Shown here: positions 1 through 9,827 of the stretch, piece after piece
How the letters are laid out: every line of letters begins with the position of its first letter
Numbering within the stretch: the stretch's first letter is position 1
Assembly: GCA_015272325.1 (NCBI GenBank)
Contig: JACYLU010000002.1
Span: forward strand, 62,001-126,000
Reading direction: 5' to 3'
Length of the DNA: 64,000 nt
Source: Synechococcales cyanobacterium C42_A2020_086
GTDB lineage: Bacteria > Cyanobacteriota > Cyanobacteriia > Elainellales > Elainellaceae
Translations under genes and position numbers: made by a program
The notes under the pieces: model-generated
Told to the model about the DNA's origin: nothing
What the model saw: the letters and a program-made list of their open reading frames with translations, nothing else
The model's database searches: none

Positions 1-12
1 GACTTAATGCAG

Positions 13-80
13 TTGCCCCCAACGCTGGTTGATCGCGGCAAGTCGGGGGCAATGTGTTATGGGTTAGTGTTATGGGTTAG
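13..80. repeat. inverted repeat and tandem 13-bp repeat upstream of cruG
   Basis: TTGCCCCC at 13-20 is the exact reverse complement of GGGGGCAA at 45-52. Just after it TTATGGGTTAG occurs twice in tandem (57-67 and 70-80, 13-bp period). The inverted repeat has a 24-nt loop and no T-run, so it is a poor terminator; it may belong to the 3' end of a gene outside the window. Confidence 0.5.
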
Positions 81-114
81 AAGTTACTAGGCACAGTTCC
101 TGGCTATCAACGCT

Positions 115-1374
115 TTGCTGAATTGTTTACTCGCTCTTGTGCAACAGCCACTCACGATTGCGACCGTTGCCTCTCCTTCAGTAATCTGTACCGGTTTTGC
201 AGCCTTGGCGCTGCTACTGCTGTTGGTGCAACTGCCAGCTGCAGCGATTCTGCTATCTCGCTTGCTGCAAGGACCGCGTCGCCACCCACCCCTGATTCCC
301 GAATTGGCTACACCCGATTTATTGGGTAAAGTCAGCGTGGTCGTACCAACCCTCAACGAAGCTGCCCGGATTGCGCCCTGTCTGGAAGGGCTAAGCCGTC
401 AAGGCTATGAACTGCGGCAAGCAATTGTAGTCGATAGTCGCTCTACCGATGGCACTGTCGAGCTTGTGAAAGCTGCCCAGAACCGCGACCCGCGCCTGCA
501 ATTAATCATCGATGACCCCTTACCTCCTGGCTGGGTAGGACGCCCTTGGGCTTTACACACCGGATTTCTACATAGCTCTGAGGAGAGTGAGTGGATCTTG
601 GGCATCGATGCCGACACTCATCCACAGCCCGGTCTCATTGCTAGCTTAGTTAAAACGGCGGAGCAACAGGGCTACGATTTGGTGTCGCTGTCACCGCAGT
701 TTATCCTGCGAGATCTAGGGGAGTTTTGGTTGCAACCGGCTTTGCTCATTACCCTCGTGTATCGCTTTGGTCCGGCGGGTGGCAGTGCTGCTGGAGCGGA
801 GCGGGTCATGGCTAATGGTCAGTGCTTCCTCTGTCGCCGATCGCTGCTGGCTGAGCTAGGTGGATATAGCAGTGCTCGCAAGTCCTTTTGTGACGATGTA
901 ACCCTGGCTCGTAATGCGGCTCGGATGGGAGCAAAGGTTGGCTTTCTCGATGGTGCTCGGGTGCTGAAGGTCCGGATGTACGAGGGAATGCTGGAAACCT
1001 GGCGCGAGTGGGGGCGCTCCCTAGACCTGAAAGACGCCTCTTCAGCTCCTCAAACATGGGGCGATCTTGGCTTTTTGATTGCTGTGCAAGGGCTGCCCTT
1101 GTTTGCCACATTACTCTTCCTAGGCAGTATAATCAGCGGCTGCACTGCGCTGCCCATAGAAGTGGCGCTAGGGCTTAATCTGGGACTTCTGGGCATACGG
1201 ATTGCCCTGCTGTGGGCTATTGCCCCTTCCTACGACTTTACTCAGGCCCAGGCTGCCTGGAGCTTTTGGCTGTCGCCACTTGCCGATCCCCTGGCTGTAT
1301 ATCGAATTTTTCTGTCGTCCTGGCACACTCCAACTCAGTGGCGCGGGCGTCGCTACGAGGATCTCATGCATTGA
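115..1374 (+). CDS. cruG: GT2 glycosyltransferase, CruG-like carotenoid glycosyltransferase
   Basis: A 419-residue membrane-bound family 2 glycosyltransferase. Hydrophobic segments lie at about residues 20-50 and again near the C-terminus (about 320-380). The GT2 core begins near residue 72 (VVVPTLNEAARI), with the DxD-like pair in GIDADTHPQPG and an acceptor-region motif GWVGRPWALHTG. This layout fits the cyanobacterial CruG family, which glycosylates myxol-type carotenoids; the enzyme would act in the membrane. The first usable start is a TTG at 115 with no clear ribosome binding site, so the N-terminus is uncertain; no ATG occurs before residue 230. The GT2 call is firm, the CruG assignment is from family resemblance and a hopanoid- or lipid-modifying relative is possible. 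Confidence 0.72.
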   Translation: MLNCLLALVQQPLTIATVASPSVICTGFAALALLLLLVQLPAAAILLSRLLQGPRRHPPLIPELATPDLLGKVSVVVPTLNEAARIAPCLEGLSRQGYELRQAIVVDSRSTDGTVELVKAAQNRDPRLQLIIDDPLPPGWVGRPWALHTGFLHSSEESEWILGIDADTHPQPGLIASLVKTAEQQGYDLVSLSPQFILRDLGEFWLQPALLITLVYRFGPAGGSAAGAERVMANGQCFLCRRSLLAELGGYSSARKSFCDDVTLARNAARMGAKVGFLDGARVLKVRMYEGMLETWREWGRSLDLKDASSAPQTWGDLGFLIAVQGLPLFATLLFLGSIISGCTALPIEVALGLNLGLLGIRIALLWAIAPSYDFTQAQAAWSFWLSPLADPLAVYRIFLSSWHTPTQWRGRRYEDLMH

Positions 1375-1439
1375 AACAAATGAACTGAAGCAAAAACTTA
1401 AACCATAAAAAAACATAAAAAACTTAAACAGCAAAGAGA

Positions 1440-1459
1440 GGTGCAGTCTCACTTGCACC
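1440..1459 (-). terminator. possible terminator after ybaB
   Basis: GGTGCA (1440-1445) and TGCACC (1454-1459) form a 6-bp hairpin with an 8-nt loop. Read on the minus strand it is followed by a T-rich tract (TCTCTTTGCTGTTTAAG), about 30 nt after the ybaB stop. The U-tract is interrupted, so this is tentative. Confidence 0.35.
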
Positions 1460-1489
1460 CCCTGGTTCAACTGGAAACAGATCAACCGC

Positions 1490-1840
1490 TTAAAGTCCGG
1501 GCAGATTCAGCCCCTCGGTCAACTCTTCCATGCGTTGCCGCATTGTGGCGGTTGATTTGTTGTAAGCGTCTTTCATAGCTGCGGTGACCAGATCCGACAA
1601 CACGTCAGCCCCTTCGCCTATTGCATCCGCTGAAATTTCGACTCGACGAGGTTCTTGGTTGCCACTGAGGACAACCTTCACGAGTCCGCCTCCAGACTCG
1701 CCCTCGATTTCCATGACTTCCAGTTCTTCTTGCAGCCGCTTAGCACCTTCTTGAACCTGCTGGGCTTTCTTAAAAGCTTCGGTCAGTTCCTTCATTTTGC
1801 CCAAACCGAAGCCGAAGCCTTGACCTTGACCTTTTGACAT
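1490..1840 (-). CDS. ybaB: YbaB/EbfC family nucleoid-associated protein
   Basis: At 116 residues this is the usual size for YbaB/EbfC, a small dimeric DNA-binding protein that coats the nucleoid. A Gly/Gln-rich N-terminus ([13 protein letters not shown]) leads into a long helix (about residues 15-45: [20 protein letters not shown]), then the beta-rich middle with the family pattern [20 protein letters not shown] and a C-terminal helix [14 protein letters not shown]. It lies upstream of and faces the same way as murB and murC but is separated by 117 nt, and its start is a clear ATG. In many bacteria this gene sits beside dnaX/recR; here it does not. Confidence 0.9.
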   Translation of the reverse strand: MSKGQGQGFGFGLGKMKELTEAFKKAQQVQEGAKRLQEELEVMEIEGESGGGLVKVVLSGNQEPRRVEISADAIGEGADVLSDLVTAAMKDAYNKSTATMRQRMEELTEGLNLPGL

Positions 1841-1957
1841 AATGTTTTTATCGAGTGTGGGTCGAATGCTATCTTAACAACGATCGCTGCTATCCGATGC
1901 GGATATTACCGATTGCCTTCCCCGATCTGCCCCGGCAAAATGACACCTAGAGCGGAT

Positions 1958-2995
1958 TCACGCGCCCTGAAATTCGCCCAGCATCTTCACCTCGGGTTCT
2001 AGCCAGAGCGACCACTGCTGCTCTACTTTTTGCTGAATCAGATGGATCAAGGACCAGATATCGCTAGCTTTAGCGCCACCGCAATTCAGGATAAAGTTGG
2101 CGTGGCGTTGGGCAATTTGAGCACCACCAATCTGATGTCCCTTCAAGCCGGTTTGCTCGATCAGCCAGCCCGCTTTGTAGGGTGTGGGGTTGCGGAACAC
2201 GCTGCCACAGCTAGGCAGGTGATAGGGTTGGGTGGTGCGTCGCTGATTAAGATGGGCAATGGTTGCAGCCATAACCTGCTGAGGATCGCCTCCTGGCTGG
2301 AGTTGAAAAGTTGCCTGCGTCACCAAGCGAATAGGCTGTGAATTGCTAGACTGAGGCGTGCCCTGTAATACAGAGGTACGATAACCATACTGCAATTGCT
2401 CAGGAACCCACAAAGCACCTGTGCCATCCTCGTTTAAGACATGAGCAGCCACCAAAATATCGGCTGTACAGGACTGGTGAGCACCCGCATTCATCACGAC
2501 AGCACCACCAACGGTACCCGGAATCCCAACAGCCCACTCTAGCCCCCGCCATCCTCGCTCAGCTGCCTGATAGGCAAGACGGGCCAGCGATACTCCTGCT
2601 GCCGCCGTCACTTGACCTGTTTCCTCGTCAAAGTGGGTATGCCGCAAATGACGCGTGCAGATCACTAAACCGGGAAGCCCTCGATCGCTGATGAGCAGAT
2701 TGCTGCCTGCCCCCAGCAAGGTAATGGGTAATGCCTGCTCAGTTGCCCAATCCAGGCTAGCTTGCAGATCCTCAATTCGCCGAGGAGCGACATAAAGCTC
2801 TGCTGGTCCCCCTACTCGAAAGGAGGTGAGTGTCGAGAGAGGCACCTGCGGTTTAATGAGACAGTCTGTGCCGGGAAGCCGCATAGGGTATGGCTGTTGA
2901 CCTAGGGGCGAAAACCAAGCATATCCCATCTCTGAACCGGAACTGTTTGCTCGTAGAGAAACGGCGTGAGTGCTGGGATCTTGGGAAAGTGTCAT
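1958..2995 (-). CDS. murB: UDP-N-acetylmuramate dehydrogenase MurB
   Basis: MurB reduces UDP-N-acetylglucosamine-enolpyruvate to UDP-N-acetylmuramate with NADPH and FAD in the cytoplasm. The FAD-binding PP-loop region is visible ([16 protein letters not shown], then [11 protein letters not shown]), followed by the conserved [17 protein letters not shown] stretch and the C-terminal CGSVFRNP with its catalytic-region Ser, and ending with [12 protein letters not shown] chose the ATG at 2995 (345 aa); an open frame continues upstream to 3091 but that extension overlaps murC and has no family resemblance. murC lies 80 nt upstream on the same strand, so the two probably form an operon, consecutive steps of peptidoglycan precursor synthesis. 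There is a roughly 40-residue N-terminal extension before the FAD domain. Confidence 0.95.
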   Translation of the reverse strand: MTLSQDPSTHAVSLRANSSGSEMGYAWFSPLGQQPYPMRLPGTDCLIKPQVPLSTLTSFRVGGPAELYVAPRRIEDLQASLDWATEQALPITLLGAGSNLLISDRGLPGLVICTRHLRHTHFDEETGQVTAAAGVSLARLAYQAAERGWRGLEWAVGIPGTVGGAVVMNAGAHQSCTADILVAAHVLNEDGTGALWVPEQLQYGYRTSVLQGTPQSSNSQPIRLVTQATFQLQPGGDPQQVMAATIAHLNQRRTTQPYHLPSCGSVFRNPTPYKAGWLIEQTGLKGHQIGGAQIAQRHANFILNCGGAKASDIWSLIHLIQQKVEQQWSLWLEPEVKMLGEFQGA

Positions 2996-3075
2996 GATAC
3001 GCTTGCAGAAGGATGGATAAATAACACAGCAAATTGAGCTCGTACCGTGAATCAAGGAGTATGGTTGAACAAGTC

Positions 3076-4581
3076 TCAAGCTGAACCGCAATAGGCATGG
3101 GATTTCTGCTCGACCTGCTGGTAAAAGGCAACCAATTCGGGAATGACCCGGTTCAGATTTCCAGCTCCCAAGAACAGCACTAAATCGCCTGGCACGAGAG
3201 ATTCCATCAGGTAGGCAGACACCGTTTGCAGAGTTGGTTGATAGGTCACATTGGCGTGGTGAGTGGCGATGGCCTCCGCAACTTGCTGTCCTGTTACCTG
3301 ACCTTTTGTCTCTCCAGCACTGTAGATATCCGTGGTGATGACCAGATCGGCATCGGCAAACGAGCGAGCAAACTCGTTGAGGAATGCCGCCGTGCGGCTA
3401 TAGCGATGCGGCTGAAATACGGCAACAATGCGCTTCTGAGCCGCTAGGGGAGCATGAACCCGCAAGCGTGCTGCCGCCAAAGTTGCTTGAATCTCGCTGG
3501 GGTGATGAGCGTAATCGTCTATAAATAGAATCTGGTTTGCCTCGCCTCGATGCTCAAACCGGCGACGAGCGCCTTCAAAATTGGCTAAAATTGCCGCAAT
3601 CTGATGAAACTCTAGCCCCACTAACCGCCCCACTGCCACAACCGCAAGGGCATTGCTGAGGTTGTGCCGACCCAACAAGGCGAGAGAAAGCTCTCCCAAA
3701 ACTACACCCCGCTCCCAGACTCGGGCACTGGTTCCTTCAGCATGATAGTGAACCTGATCAACCGTGTAATCTGCTTGACGTTCAGGAAAGAGACTGTAGG
3801 TAATAGACGGCTGTAGATGCTCATGCACGGCTGGACTATCTATACAGCCCACCAAGGTAGAGCACTGCCTAGCAAACCTTTGGAACGTGGCAATCACTTC
3901 CTCTAGGCTGGTGTAATGATCGGGATGATCCAGCTCAATGTTAGTCACAACGCCAATTTGGGGCGCAAACTTCACGAGCGAACCATCAGACTCATCGGCC
4001 TCAGCGACAAAATAGGGACCTTCACCGACTCGGGCATTGCCTTCCCAAGCCCTGACTTCACCTCCAACAACTATCGTGGGGTCAAGGTCGGCTTGCAGCA
4101 GTAAGTACCCAATCATGCTGCTGGTAGTGGTCTTGCCGTGGGTTCCAGCTACCGCAATGCCCTGATATTGCTGCATTAAAGCCGCAAGCAGATCGGAGCG
4201 ATGAAAAATAGGACAACCCAGTTCTAGGGCTGCCCGATATTCCACATTAGTAGCGTTGATGGCAGTAGAACAGATAACCTGCGGCAACCGCCCAACAGGA
4301 ATAGCTTCTCGAGGAATGTCTCTTAGCAACGGCTTTGCTGTATCTGGTGCAGAGGCTTCAGGGTATTGCCTTTGAAACGCCTCAAGGTTGGCAGCATCTT
4401 GGTTCCAAAAAATATGGGCTCCCTGGTCTTGCAAACGTTGCGTTATATGGTTAAGACACAGATCTGAGCCAGAGACGGGCAGTTTGCGCTTGGTCAATAC
4501 ATACGCGAGAGCCGACATGCCAATTCCACCAATGCCGATGAAATGAAATGGTCTCCCGCTGAAATCTACAGAATTCAGCAT
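3076..4581 (-). CDS. murC: UDP-N-acetylmuramate--L-alanine ligase MurC
   Basis: MurC adds L-alanine to UDP-MurNAc using ATP. The Rossmann N-domain opens with [15 protein letters not shown] (about residues 13-27); the ATP P-loop is [13 protein letters not shown] (about 143-155); Mg/substrate residues appear in [13 protein letters not shown] and [10 protein letters not shown]; the C-terminal domain has [16 protein letters not shown] and FQPHRYSRT. The length of about 501 aa is normal for cyanobacteria. Two adjacent starts exist, GTG at 4584 and ATG at 4581; a GGAG motif five bases before the ATG favours 4581. It is the upstream gene of a murC-murB pair. Confidence 0.96.
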   Translation of the reverse strand: MLNSVDFSGRPFHFIGIGGIGMSALAYVLTKRKLPVSGSDLCLNHITQRLQDQGAHIFWNQDAANLEAFQRQYPEASAPDTAKPLLRDIPREAIPVGRLPQVICSTAINATNVEYRAALELGCPIFHRSDLLAALMQQYQGIAVAGTHGKTTTSSMIGYLLLQADLDPTIVVGGEVRAWEGNARVGEGPYFVAEADESDGSLVKFAPQIGVVTNIELDHPDHYTSLEEVIATFQRFARQCSTLVGCIDSPAVHEHLQPSITYSLFPERQADYTVDQVHYHAEGTSARVWERGVVLGELSLALLGRHNLSNALAVVAVGRLVGLEFHQIAAILANFEGARRRFEHRGEANQILFIDDYAHHPSEIQATLAAARLRVHAPLAAQKRIVAVFQPHRYSRTAAFLNEFARSFADADLVITTDIYSAGETKGQVTGQQVAEAIATHHANVTYQPTLQTVSAYLMESLVPGDLVLFLGAGNLNRVIPELVAFYQQVEQKSHAYCGSA

Positions 4582-4936
4582 CACAGCTCCTTAACACACA
4601 CCACACCACACAACACGCGATATCATAGCAAGAATTGCTTTTCGTGCGATATATTTTTGTTTTCAAACTTGCTGACCTATGCTATACACCTCCGCGTCAG
4701 CGATGGATTAATCTTAATCAGTATCCTGGATCTAGAGCAGACTTTTCAGTATTTTTGCCGGGCAAACCGCTTAAGTCGCTCTGGATCTTACCGAATTCGT
4801 TGAATAAATCATAGATTCAGCCTCAAGCTGGTATTCCGAAACAAAGTTGCACGAAATCAGACAGTAGCTTCACAGGAAATAGGTCGCATTCCGGAAAGCA
4901 GTCTCGGCTATTTATGCTTTATACAGAAATCACCCT
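4582..4936. other. non-coding stretch between divergent murC and nadD
   Basis: About 355 bp between two divergently transcribed genes. The half next to murC is AT-rich and presumably carries both promoters. A TTTATACAG sequence 20-odd bases before nadD could be a -10 element but no good -35 was found. No RNA gene or repeat was recognised. Confidence 0.5.
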
Positions 4937-5692
4937 ATGCAAAAGTTGGGAATTTTCGGGGGAGCCTTTAATCCTGTTCATTGGGGGCATCTGTTAATTG
5001 CCGAAACCGCTCTGACTCAGCTGAGTCTGGATCGGGTGATTTGGGTTCCCTCCTATAACCCACCTCACAAAGCAACCTCTGGACTGCTGGCAGATTTTCA
5101 TCATCGGCTGTCTATGGTGGAGCAGGCCATTGCGACGCATCCTCAGTTTGCCCTTTCTCCTTTAGAAGAAGAGCACCCCGGCTGGTCCTATGCTCTAGAT
5201 ACGCTACGTGCCCTGCAGCACCGCTGGGGAAAAAACCAATGGTACTGGATTACTGGGCTAGATGCGTTCCGCTCACTGCCGCGCTGGTACGGTCGCCGCA
5301 CTCTGATCAGAGAATGCTATTGGCTAATTGCTCCTCGATTAGCCAATGCTAGTACCCCAGCGCTAGAACTCCTGGAGTCTTCCAGTTCTGACCGCCTCTC
5401 TGGGTCTATGAGCGACTCCATGGCTGACTCTTCGACGATGTCCTGCCTCCGATCTAAGAGCCAAGATTGGGTTCACCAAGTAGAGCAAGACCTCCTATCG
5501 GAGCTACCGGCAGATGCTCGCCTGCACTGGCAGTGGTTAGATATGCCGCTCATACAGATTTCTTCCAGTTTGGTGCGTCACTATTGTAGGCAGCAGCGCT
5601 CGATCCGCTATCTCGTACCTGAGTCAGTTCGCCACTACATCCTGACCCACGAGCTTTATCGGTCAACCAAAGGACAGAACGATGCATCGTGA
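4937..5692 (+). CDS. nadD: nicotinate-nucleotide adenylyltransferase NadD
   Basis: NadD joins nicotinate mononucleotide and ATP to give deamido-NAD in NAD synthesis. The nucleotidyltransferase signature GGAFNPVHWGH is at residues 8-18, the substrate-contact segment PSYNPPHKA near residue 40, and the second ATP motif ISSSLVR near residue 213. At 251 residues it is 40-60 residues longer than typical NadD; the excess sits around residues 135-185, a Ser-rich low-complexity stretch (LESSSSDRLSGSMSDSMADSS) between the core and the C-terminal motif. The reading frame is uninterrupted and both catalytic motifs are intact, so the enzyme is probably active. Confidence 0.9.
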   Translation: MQKLGIFGGAFNPVHWGHLLIAETALTQLSLDRVIWVPSYNPPHKATSGLLADFHHRLSMVEQAIATHPQFALSPLEEEHPGWSYALDTLRALQHRWGKNQWYWITGLDAFRSLPRWYGRRTLIRECYWLIAPRLANASTPALELLESSSSDRLSGSMSDSMADSSTMSCLRSKSQDWVHQVEQDLLSELPADARLHWQWLDMPLIQISSSLVRHYCRQQRSIRYLVPESVRHYILTHELYRSTKGQNDAS

Positions 5693-5820
5693 GCTTTGGG
5701 TTTATAGGTGTTTTCAATAGGTACTTTTACTTATGATTGAAAACTTAAAACTGATCCCGCTAGCGCTTCTGGGACATCATCTTCCCGCTCATTCCTGATC
5801 CCCGGATCCTGGCTTTGCCC

Positions 5821-5849
5821 TTGAGAGGCATACTCTTAAGCGGTATGAT
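5821..5849 (+). promoter_or_regulatory. sigma-70 type promoter for gap2
   Basis: TTGAGA at 5821-5826 and TATGAT at 5844-5849 are separated by 17 bp, a near-consensus -35/-10 pair that ends about 48 bp before the gap2 start codon. Called from pattern only. Confidence 0.6.
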
Positions 5850-5897
5850 CGGGTTCATTACTATCGATCTATTTAGTACTACAGAGGGCAAGACGCA

Positions 5898-6911
5898 GTG
5901 ATTAGAGTAGCGATCAACGGCTTTGGACGTATCGGGCGTAACTTTTTACGCTGTTGGCTCACCCGGCAAAGTAGCCACATCCAGGTTGTCGCCATCAACG
6001 ACACCTCCGATCCTAGAACAAACGCCCATCTGTTGCGATATGACTCAATGCTGGGGAAGTTGGATGCTGACATCAGTGCAGACGACGACACCATTACCGT
6101 GAATGGCAATACTATTAAATGCACGTCCGATCGAAATCCGCTCAACTTGCCCTGGGGAGCATGGGATATTGATCTGATTATTGAATCAACGGGAGTCTTT
6201 ACCTCGCGAGAAGGTGCATCTAAGCATCTAGAAGCGGGAGCCAAGAAGGTGCTGATTACTGCTCCGGGCAAAGGAGATGATGGCACATTCGTCGTGGGCG
6301 TGAATCACAACGAATATGACCACAACAAGCACCACATCATCAGTAATGCTAGCTGCACTACGAACTGTCTAGCGCCTGTCGCTAAAGTGCTACACGAAAA
6401 CTTTGGCATTATCAAGGGGACGATGACCACCACCCACAGCTACACCGGCGACCAACGGTTGCTCGATGCGAGTCATCGTGACCTGCGCCGCGCTCGGGCT
6501 GCTGCGCTCAATATTGTGCCCACTACGACCGGAGCTGCCAAAGCTGTGGCGCTGGTTCTCCCTGAACTCAAGGGCAAGCTCAATGGTATTGCGCTGCGGG
6601 TGCCAACCCCCAACGTCTCGATCGTAGACCTTGTCGTACAGGTCGAAAAACCGACGATTGTGGAGCAAGTGAACGAAGCGCTAAAGCAGGCCGCTGAAGG
6701 TCCGCTAAAGGGTATTCTTGCTTACAGTGATCTGGAGCTAGTGTCGTGTGACTATCGCGGTACCGATGAGTCTTCCATTGTGGATGCCAACCTGACTATG
6801 GTCATGGGGGGTGACATGGTGAAAGTCGTGGCATGGTATGACAACGAGTGGGGCTACAGCCAGCGCGTCGTGGATTTGGCAGAGATTGTTGGCCAACACT
6901 GGCCGGCTTAA
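5898..6911 (+). CDS. gap2: glyceraldehyde-3-phosphate dehydrogenase, Calvin-cycle type Gap2
   Basis: This 337-residue GAPDH shows the Rossmann start [16 protein letters not shown], the catalytic cysteine in [12 protein letters not shown] (about residue 152), the active-site His region [19 protein letters not shown], and the C-terminal [17 protein letters not shown]. Of the cyanobacterial GAPDH types it matches the dual-cofactor Gap2 ([36 protein letters not shown]) and not glycolytic Gap1, so it should work in carbon fixation and gluconeogenesis with NADPH. Translation starts at GTG 5898 with a GAGGG ribosome site about 9 bases upstream. It is preceded by a good promoter and converges on a response-regulator gene. 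Confidence 0.95.
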   Translation: MIRVAINGFGRIGRNFLRCWLTRQSSHIQVVAINDTSDPRTNAHLLRYDSMLGKLDADISADDDTITVNGNTIKCTSDRNPLNLPWGAWDIDLIIESTGVFTSREGASKHLEAGAKKVLITAPGKGDDGTFVVGVNHNEYDHNKHHIISNASCTTNCLAPVAKVLHENFGIIKGTMTTTHSYTGDQRLLDASHRDLRRARAAALNIVPTTTGAAKAVALVLPELKGKLNGIALRVPTPNVSIVDLVVQVEKPTIVEQVNEALKQAAEGPLKGILAYSDLELVSCDYRGTDESSIVDANLTMVMGGDMVKVVAWYDNEWGYSQRVVDLAEIVGQHWPA

Positions 6912-7149
6912 GTGCTCCTTTGTCTGTCTGAACACTGAGTAGTACTCAAAGATCATTAATTGAGCATTATTGAGATTCATAACGCGCAACGAGGATGGGA
7001 GTGGAGAGCATTCCTGTCCTCGCTGCTTAGAAGGGCTTAGAGCCAAATTCTGATCTGGCTTAAGCCGCCCTCTAGCTTGGCTTTCCTACAATCTCTGGAA
7101 TGGCTCAGGTTGAGCAAGTAGGCAGCCCTAAGTTTCTAGCCAAAAGTCT

Positions 7150-7869
7150 CTAACCAAGGTTAGCTTCACCCTGGTCACCCTGGGGAGCTTCAAACTTGTA
7201 GCCCACCCCCCGAACCGTTTGAATCAGAGCGGGTTGTGACGTGTCAATTTCGATCTTTTTGCGAATTTGCCCGATATGCACATCTACAACTCGCTGATCG
7301 CCTACATAATCGTAGTCCCAGACTTTTTGGATCAATTCTGCCCGCCGCCAGACTCGACCTGGGTGGCTCGCCAAGAAATGCAGCAGATCAAATTCCAACG
7401 CCGTCAGCGGCACAATGTCACTGTTGAGCGTTACTTCCCGCCGCACCGGGTCGATCATCAAGCCATTGAAGGTGAGGCACTGCTGCTCTGCCGTAGTCAC
7501 CGGACGCTGTCGCTTTAGAATTGCTCCGACCCGACCCTTCAGCTCTTCTAAGCTAAAAGGTTTGGTGAGATAATCGTCTGCTCCCTGAGAAAATCCTCGA
7601 ATCTTGTCTGCCTCATCGCTGCGGCTGGTCAACATGAGAACAAACACATTGGTACGGCTTTGCATCTCCTGACAGAGATTGTAGCCTGTGGCGTCAGGCA
7701 GGTTGACATCGAGAATGACAAGATCAGGGTTGAACTGTTCAAAGAGTGCCAAGGCGCTCTTTCCGTCTTCTGCCGATTCTAGCTGATAATTTTGCTTGGA
7801 GAGAAAACGATGGATCAGTGTCCGGATCGAAGGATCATCATCAACCACAAGGATTTTGGCTGGAGCCAT
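7150..7869 (-). CDS. OmpR/PhoB-family response regulator
   Basis: A 239-residue two-domain response regulator. The receiver domain (about 5-118) has the acidic pair VDDDPS, the phosphoacceptor Asp in LVILDVNLPD (about residue 54), the Thr/Ser switch MLTSR and Lys in YLTKPFS. The winged-helix DNA-binding domain (about 135-230) has LTALEFDLLHFLASHPGRVWRRAELIQ in two halves and the recognition-helix/wing pattern RVVDVHIGQIRKKIE and IQTVRGVGYKFE. It is not RpaA or RpaB, which have different receiver sequences. No partner kinase is adjacent, so it is an orphan regulator and its targets are unknown. A stretch of 457 bp lies upstream. Confidence 0.88.
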   Translation of the reverse strand: MAPAKILVVDDDPSIRTLIHRFLSKQNYQLESAEDGKSALALFEQFNPDLVILDVNLPDATGYNLCQEMQSRTNVFVLMLTSRSDEADKIRGFSQGADDYLTKPFSLEELKGRVGAILKRQRPVTTAEQQCLTFNGLMIDPVRREVTLNSDIVPLTALEFDLLHFLASHPGRVWRRAELIQKVWDYDYVGDQRVVDVHIGQIRKKIEIDTSQPALIQTVRGVGYKFEAPQGDQGEANLG

Positions 7870-8326
7870 AGCGATACCCTTAGCGATAAGTCAGTGAGTG
7901 CGAACAGAGGGGGACATCCGTCAGAAAATCTTTAAACCTAAATGAAAAATTGCACCTAGGCGACTATCTTAGCCAGGAATGGATTCACAATAAATATATA
8001 CTCAGCATGTTAGGTGGCTATTGAAACAATTATCGATCGTCTGATCGGGAAACGGCATAGTTCGCGCCAATGAGTTGACTACCGAGTTGACTAATGCTGT
8101 TTAGGGTAATTGCCGTGGAAGCATGATCCTGGGTTAATGTGCAGTCTGCCAGAGCTAGAGGCGGTTACACTATTGGCTAGAGACATATGGTTAAAGACAT
8201 AATTGACCCGGGGCACAGGGTAAACACCTGGGATGGAGTAGGTCTGTACTCCATTTCTAATATTCCCGAATTTTCTTACGCCGATCATAATCGAATTATG
8301 CAGAGGGAGTCTTCTGGAGGTTGTAG
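7870..8326. other. non-coding stretch between response regulator and CPP1-like gene
   Basis: About 457 bp between two divergent genes. Its one clear structure is the perfect inverted repeat at 8233-8254, listed separately. Open frames here are short and show no protein-like composition. Confidence 0.5.
8233..8254. promoter_or_regulatory. perfect 8-bp inverted repeat
   Basis: ATGGAGTA (8233-8240) and TACTCCAT (8247-8254) are exact reverse complements with a 6-bp spacer. It lies 72 bp before the CPP1-like start. It may be an operator or a leader hairpin; no T-run follows, so it is not a terminator. Confidence 0.5.
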
Positions 8327-8932
8327 ATGAGCGACAAAAGTCCCTATGAGAGACTTGGGGTAGACGAAAGTGCCTCATTTGATGAAATTCAGGAGGCTCG
8401 AAGTCGATTGATGCAGGAGTATGCTGGCGATCGCAAGCAGGTCGAAGCTATTGAAGCAGCCTACGATTCTATCTTGATGGAACGTCTGCGCCTGCGGCAA
8501 GAGGGCAAGATCAAAGTCCCCGATCGGATTCGCTTTCCTGAGCGTTTGGCAGAACCTCCTCCTGAATTTACTCCAGCTCCGCCGAAGCAAGCTCCGGATT
8601 GGCTGCAACGTCTGATTGACACCCCGAGTCGGTCTGATATTCTGCTGCCGGCAGGGTTATTTCTCGGATCTGCTCTTCTGAGTTTGACGGCTCCTGCTCT
8701 GGCGCTGGCAATTGGAGTGGGCTTGAGCCTCTACTTCCTCAATCGCAAAGAGCGCAAGTTTGGGCGGGCATTCCTGTTAACGGTCATTGGGTTGATCGTG
8801 GGAGTAGTGCTCGGTCTGCAATTCGGTCGCTTGCTGCTGCCGCAACTGCAGCAAATTTCCCTATCCCTTGATTCGTTTGCGGCGCTAATCACCTTCTTCA
8901 TCCTCTGGCTGATCAGCAGTTTCCTCCGCTAG
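8327..8932 (+). CDS. CPP1-like family protein (J-like domain plus membrane segments)
   Basis: A 201-residue protein of the CPP1-like/DUF3353 family shared by cyanobacteria and plastids. Residues 1-60 resemble a degenerate J domain (SPYERLGVDESASFDEIQEA, then AIEAAYDSILMERLRLRQEGKI) without the HPD tripeptide of true DnaJ proteins. The C-terminal half (about 105-200) has three or four hydrophobic segments. The plant relative CPP1 stabilises protochlorophyllide oxidoreductase; that role here is inference from the family. The ATG at 8327 has a GGAGG ribosome site nine bases upstream, which supports the start. A HIP1 octamer lies in the gene at 8427. Confidence 0.82.
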   Translation: MSDKSPYERLGVDESASFDEIQEARSRLMQEYAGDRKQVEAIEAAYDSILMERLRLRQEGKIKVPDRIRFPERLAEPPPEFTPAPPKQAPDWLQRLIDTPSRSDILLPAGLFLGSALLSLTAPALALAIGVGLSLYFLNRKERKFGRAFLLTVIGLIVGVVLGLQFGRLLLPQLQQISLSLDSFAALITFFILWLISSFLR

Positions 8933-9163
8933 CAGCCAGTTGGGTATGGATCTCGCTTCTATCTAATCTCAACCTGAGTCTGTGGCCATGCTACAGACTT
9001 TTTTCTTTATCTTCGTGTCTATCTCAAGCGAGCTGTTCACCGGGCAGGCAAGAAATAGAGTGATGATGGATGATGATAGAACGATGAATAGATTGAATCC
9101 GTGAATGGACTCGGAGTGTGGGCCTAGCGAGAGCCATAGCACACCCTCTGGGCAGCCCATGAC

Positions 9164-9613
9164 CTAGGAATCCGAGCGAAGAACATCGCGCTGAGCTTGA
9201 CGTTTCCGTTGCTGAGTCGAGCTAAAGAGGGCTGACTTCACGGTAGAGTCAATCTGAGAGGGCAAGACTGTTGAAGAAAGGGTGCTGCTGCTCACGGCAG
9301 AGGAGGGAAGCACCGTTTGATGGCAAAGCACTGTCAGCACACAAGAGCAAATCGCCAACAGACAAAAGTCCAAATTTTTGCCCGTTCGCAGCCACTGTAC
9401 AGGGTAAGGCACAGCTGCGACAGCAGTAGCAGGTTTGGAGGAATGTCTAGGGTGAAGCACAAGTAGAGAGGGTGTCGGGCGAGGCATGAACAAAACCGGA
9501 TCGGACTGATTCTCTATAGCGAGAACCTCAGTAAGGGTTTGATCTTGAAATTTGGTGTTTCGGAATCGTCGTGTTGCCTTCGCCACCGCATTTAGCCTCA
9601 ATTGGTTCAACAT
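9164..9613 (-). CDS. hypothetical protein with one membrane segment
   Basis: A 149-residue open frame that I do not recognise. It has a basic N-terminus (LRLNAVAKATRRFRNTKF), one hydrophobic stretch at about residues 84-102 (DFCLLAICSCVLTVL), and a Ser/Thr-rich tail (SSAVSSSTLSSTVLPS) that ends in basic residues. This would fit a small single-pass membrane protein, but low complexity and the lack of a clear ribosome site leave open that it is not a gene. It faces the same way as the downstream HAS-barrel-like gene but 214 bp upstream of... its neighbour on the other side, so operon membership is unclear. Confidence 0.4.
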   Translation of the reverse strand: MLNQLRLNAVAKATRRFRNTKFQDQTLTEVLAIENQSDPVLFMPRPTPSLLVLHPRHSSKPATAVAAVPYPVQWLRTGKNLDFCLLAICSCVLTVLCHQTVLPSSAVSSSTLSSTVLPSQIDSTVKSALFSSTQQRKRQAQRDVLRSDS

Positions 9614-9827
9614 AGACTTGCTATAGACCTTGCTATAGACTGAGACTGCCCAGCTTTACTGCTGCAGTTGCCATCTTCAAGCTACCAGTCTAATGAAAAA
9701 CACGACAGTTGCGCGGTAAATGTTTCCGGTACGGGTGTGGGGCAAAAATTGAGGCTGGTCCAAATCTGCTAACCGAACCATGCCGGCAATCGCAATCAAC
9801 GCCATCCCTACTCAGCATCAGTCTGCA

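Noticed and set aside
8091-8378. 95-codon frame opposite the start of the CPP1-like gene
   Set aside because: Covers the inverted repeat and promoter region and has no protein-like composition.
8987-9103. 38-codon frame beginning MLQTFFFIFVSISSEL, possible small membrane peptide
   Set aside because: Compared with known small photosystem and cytochrome b6f subunits and no match; no ribosome site.
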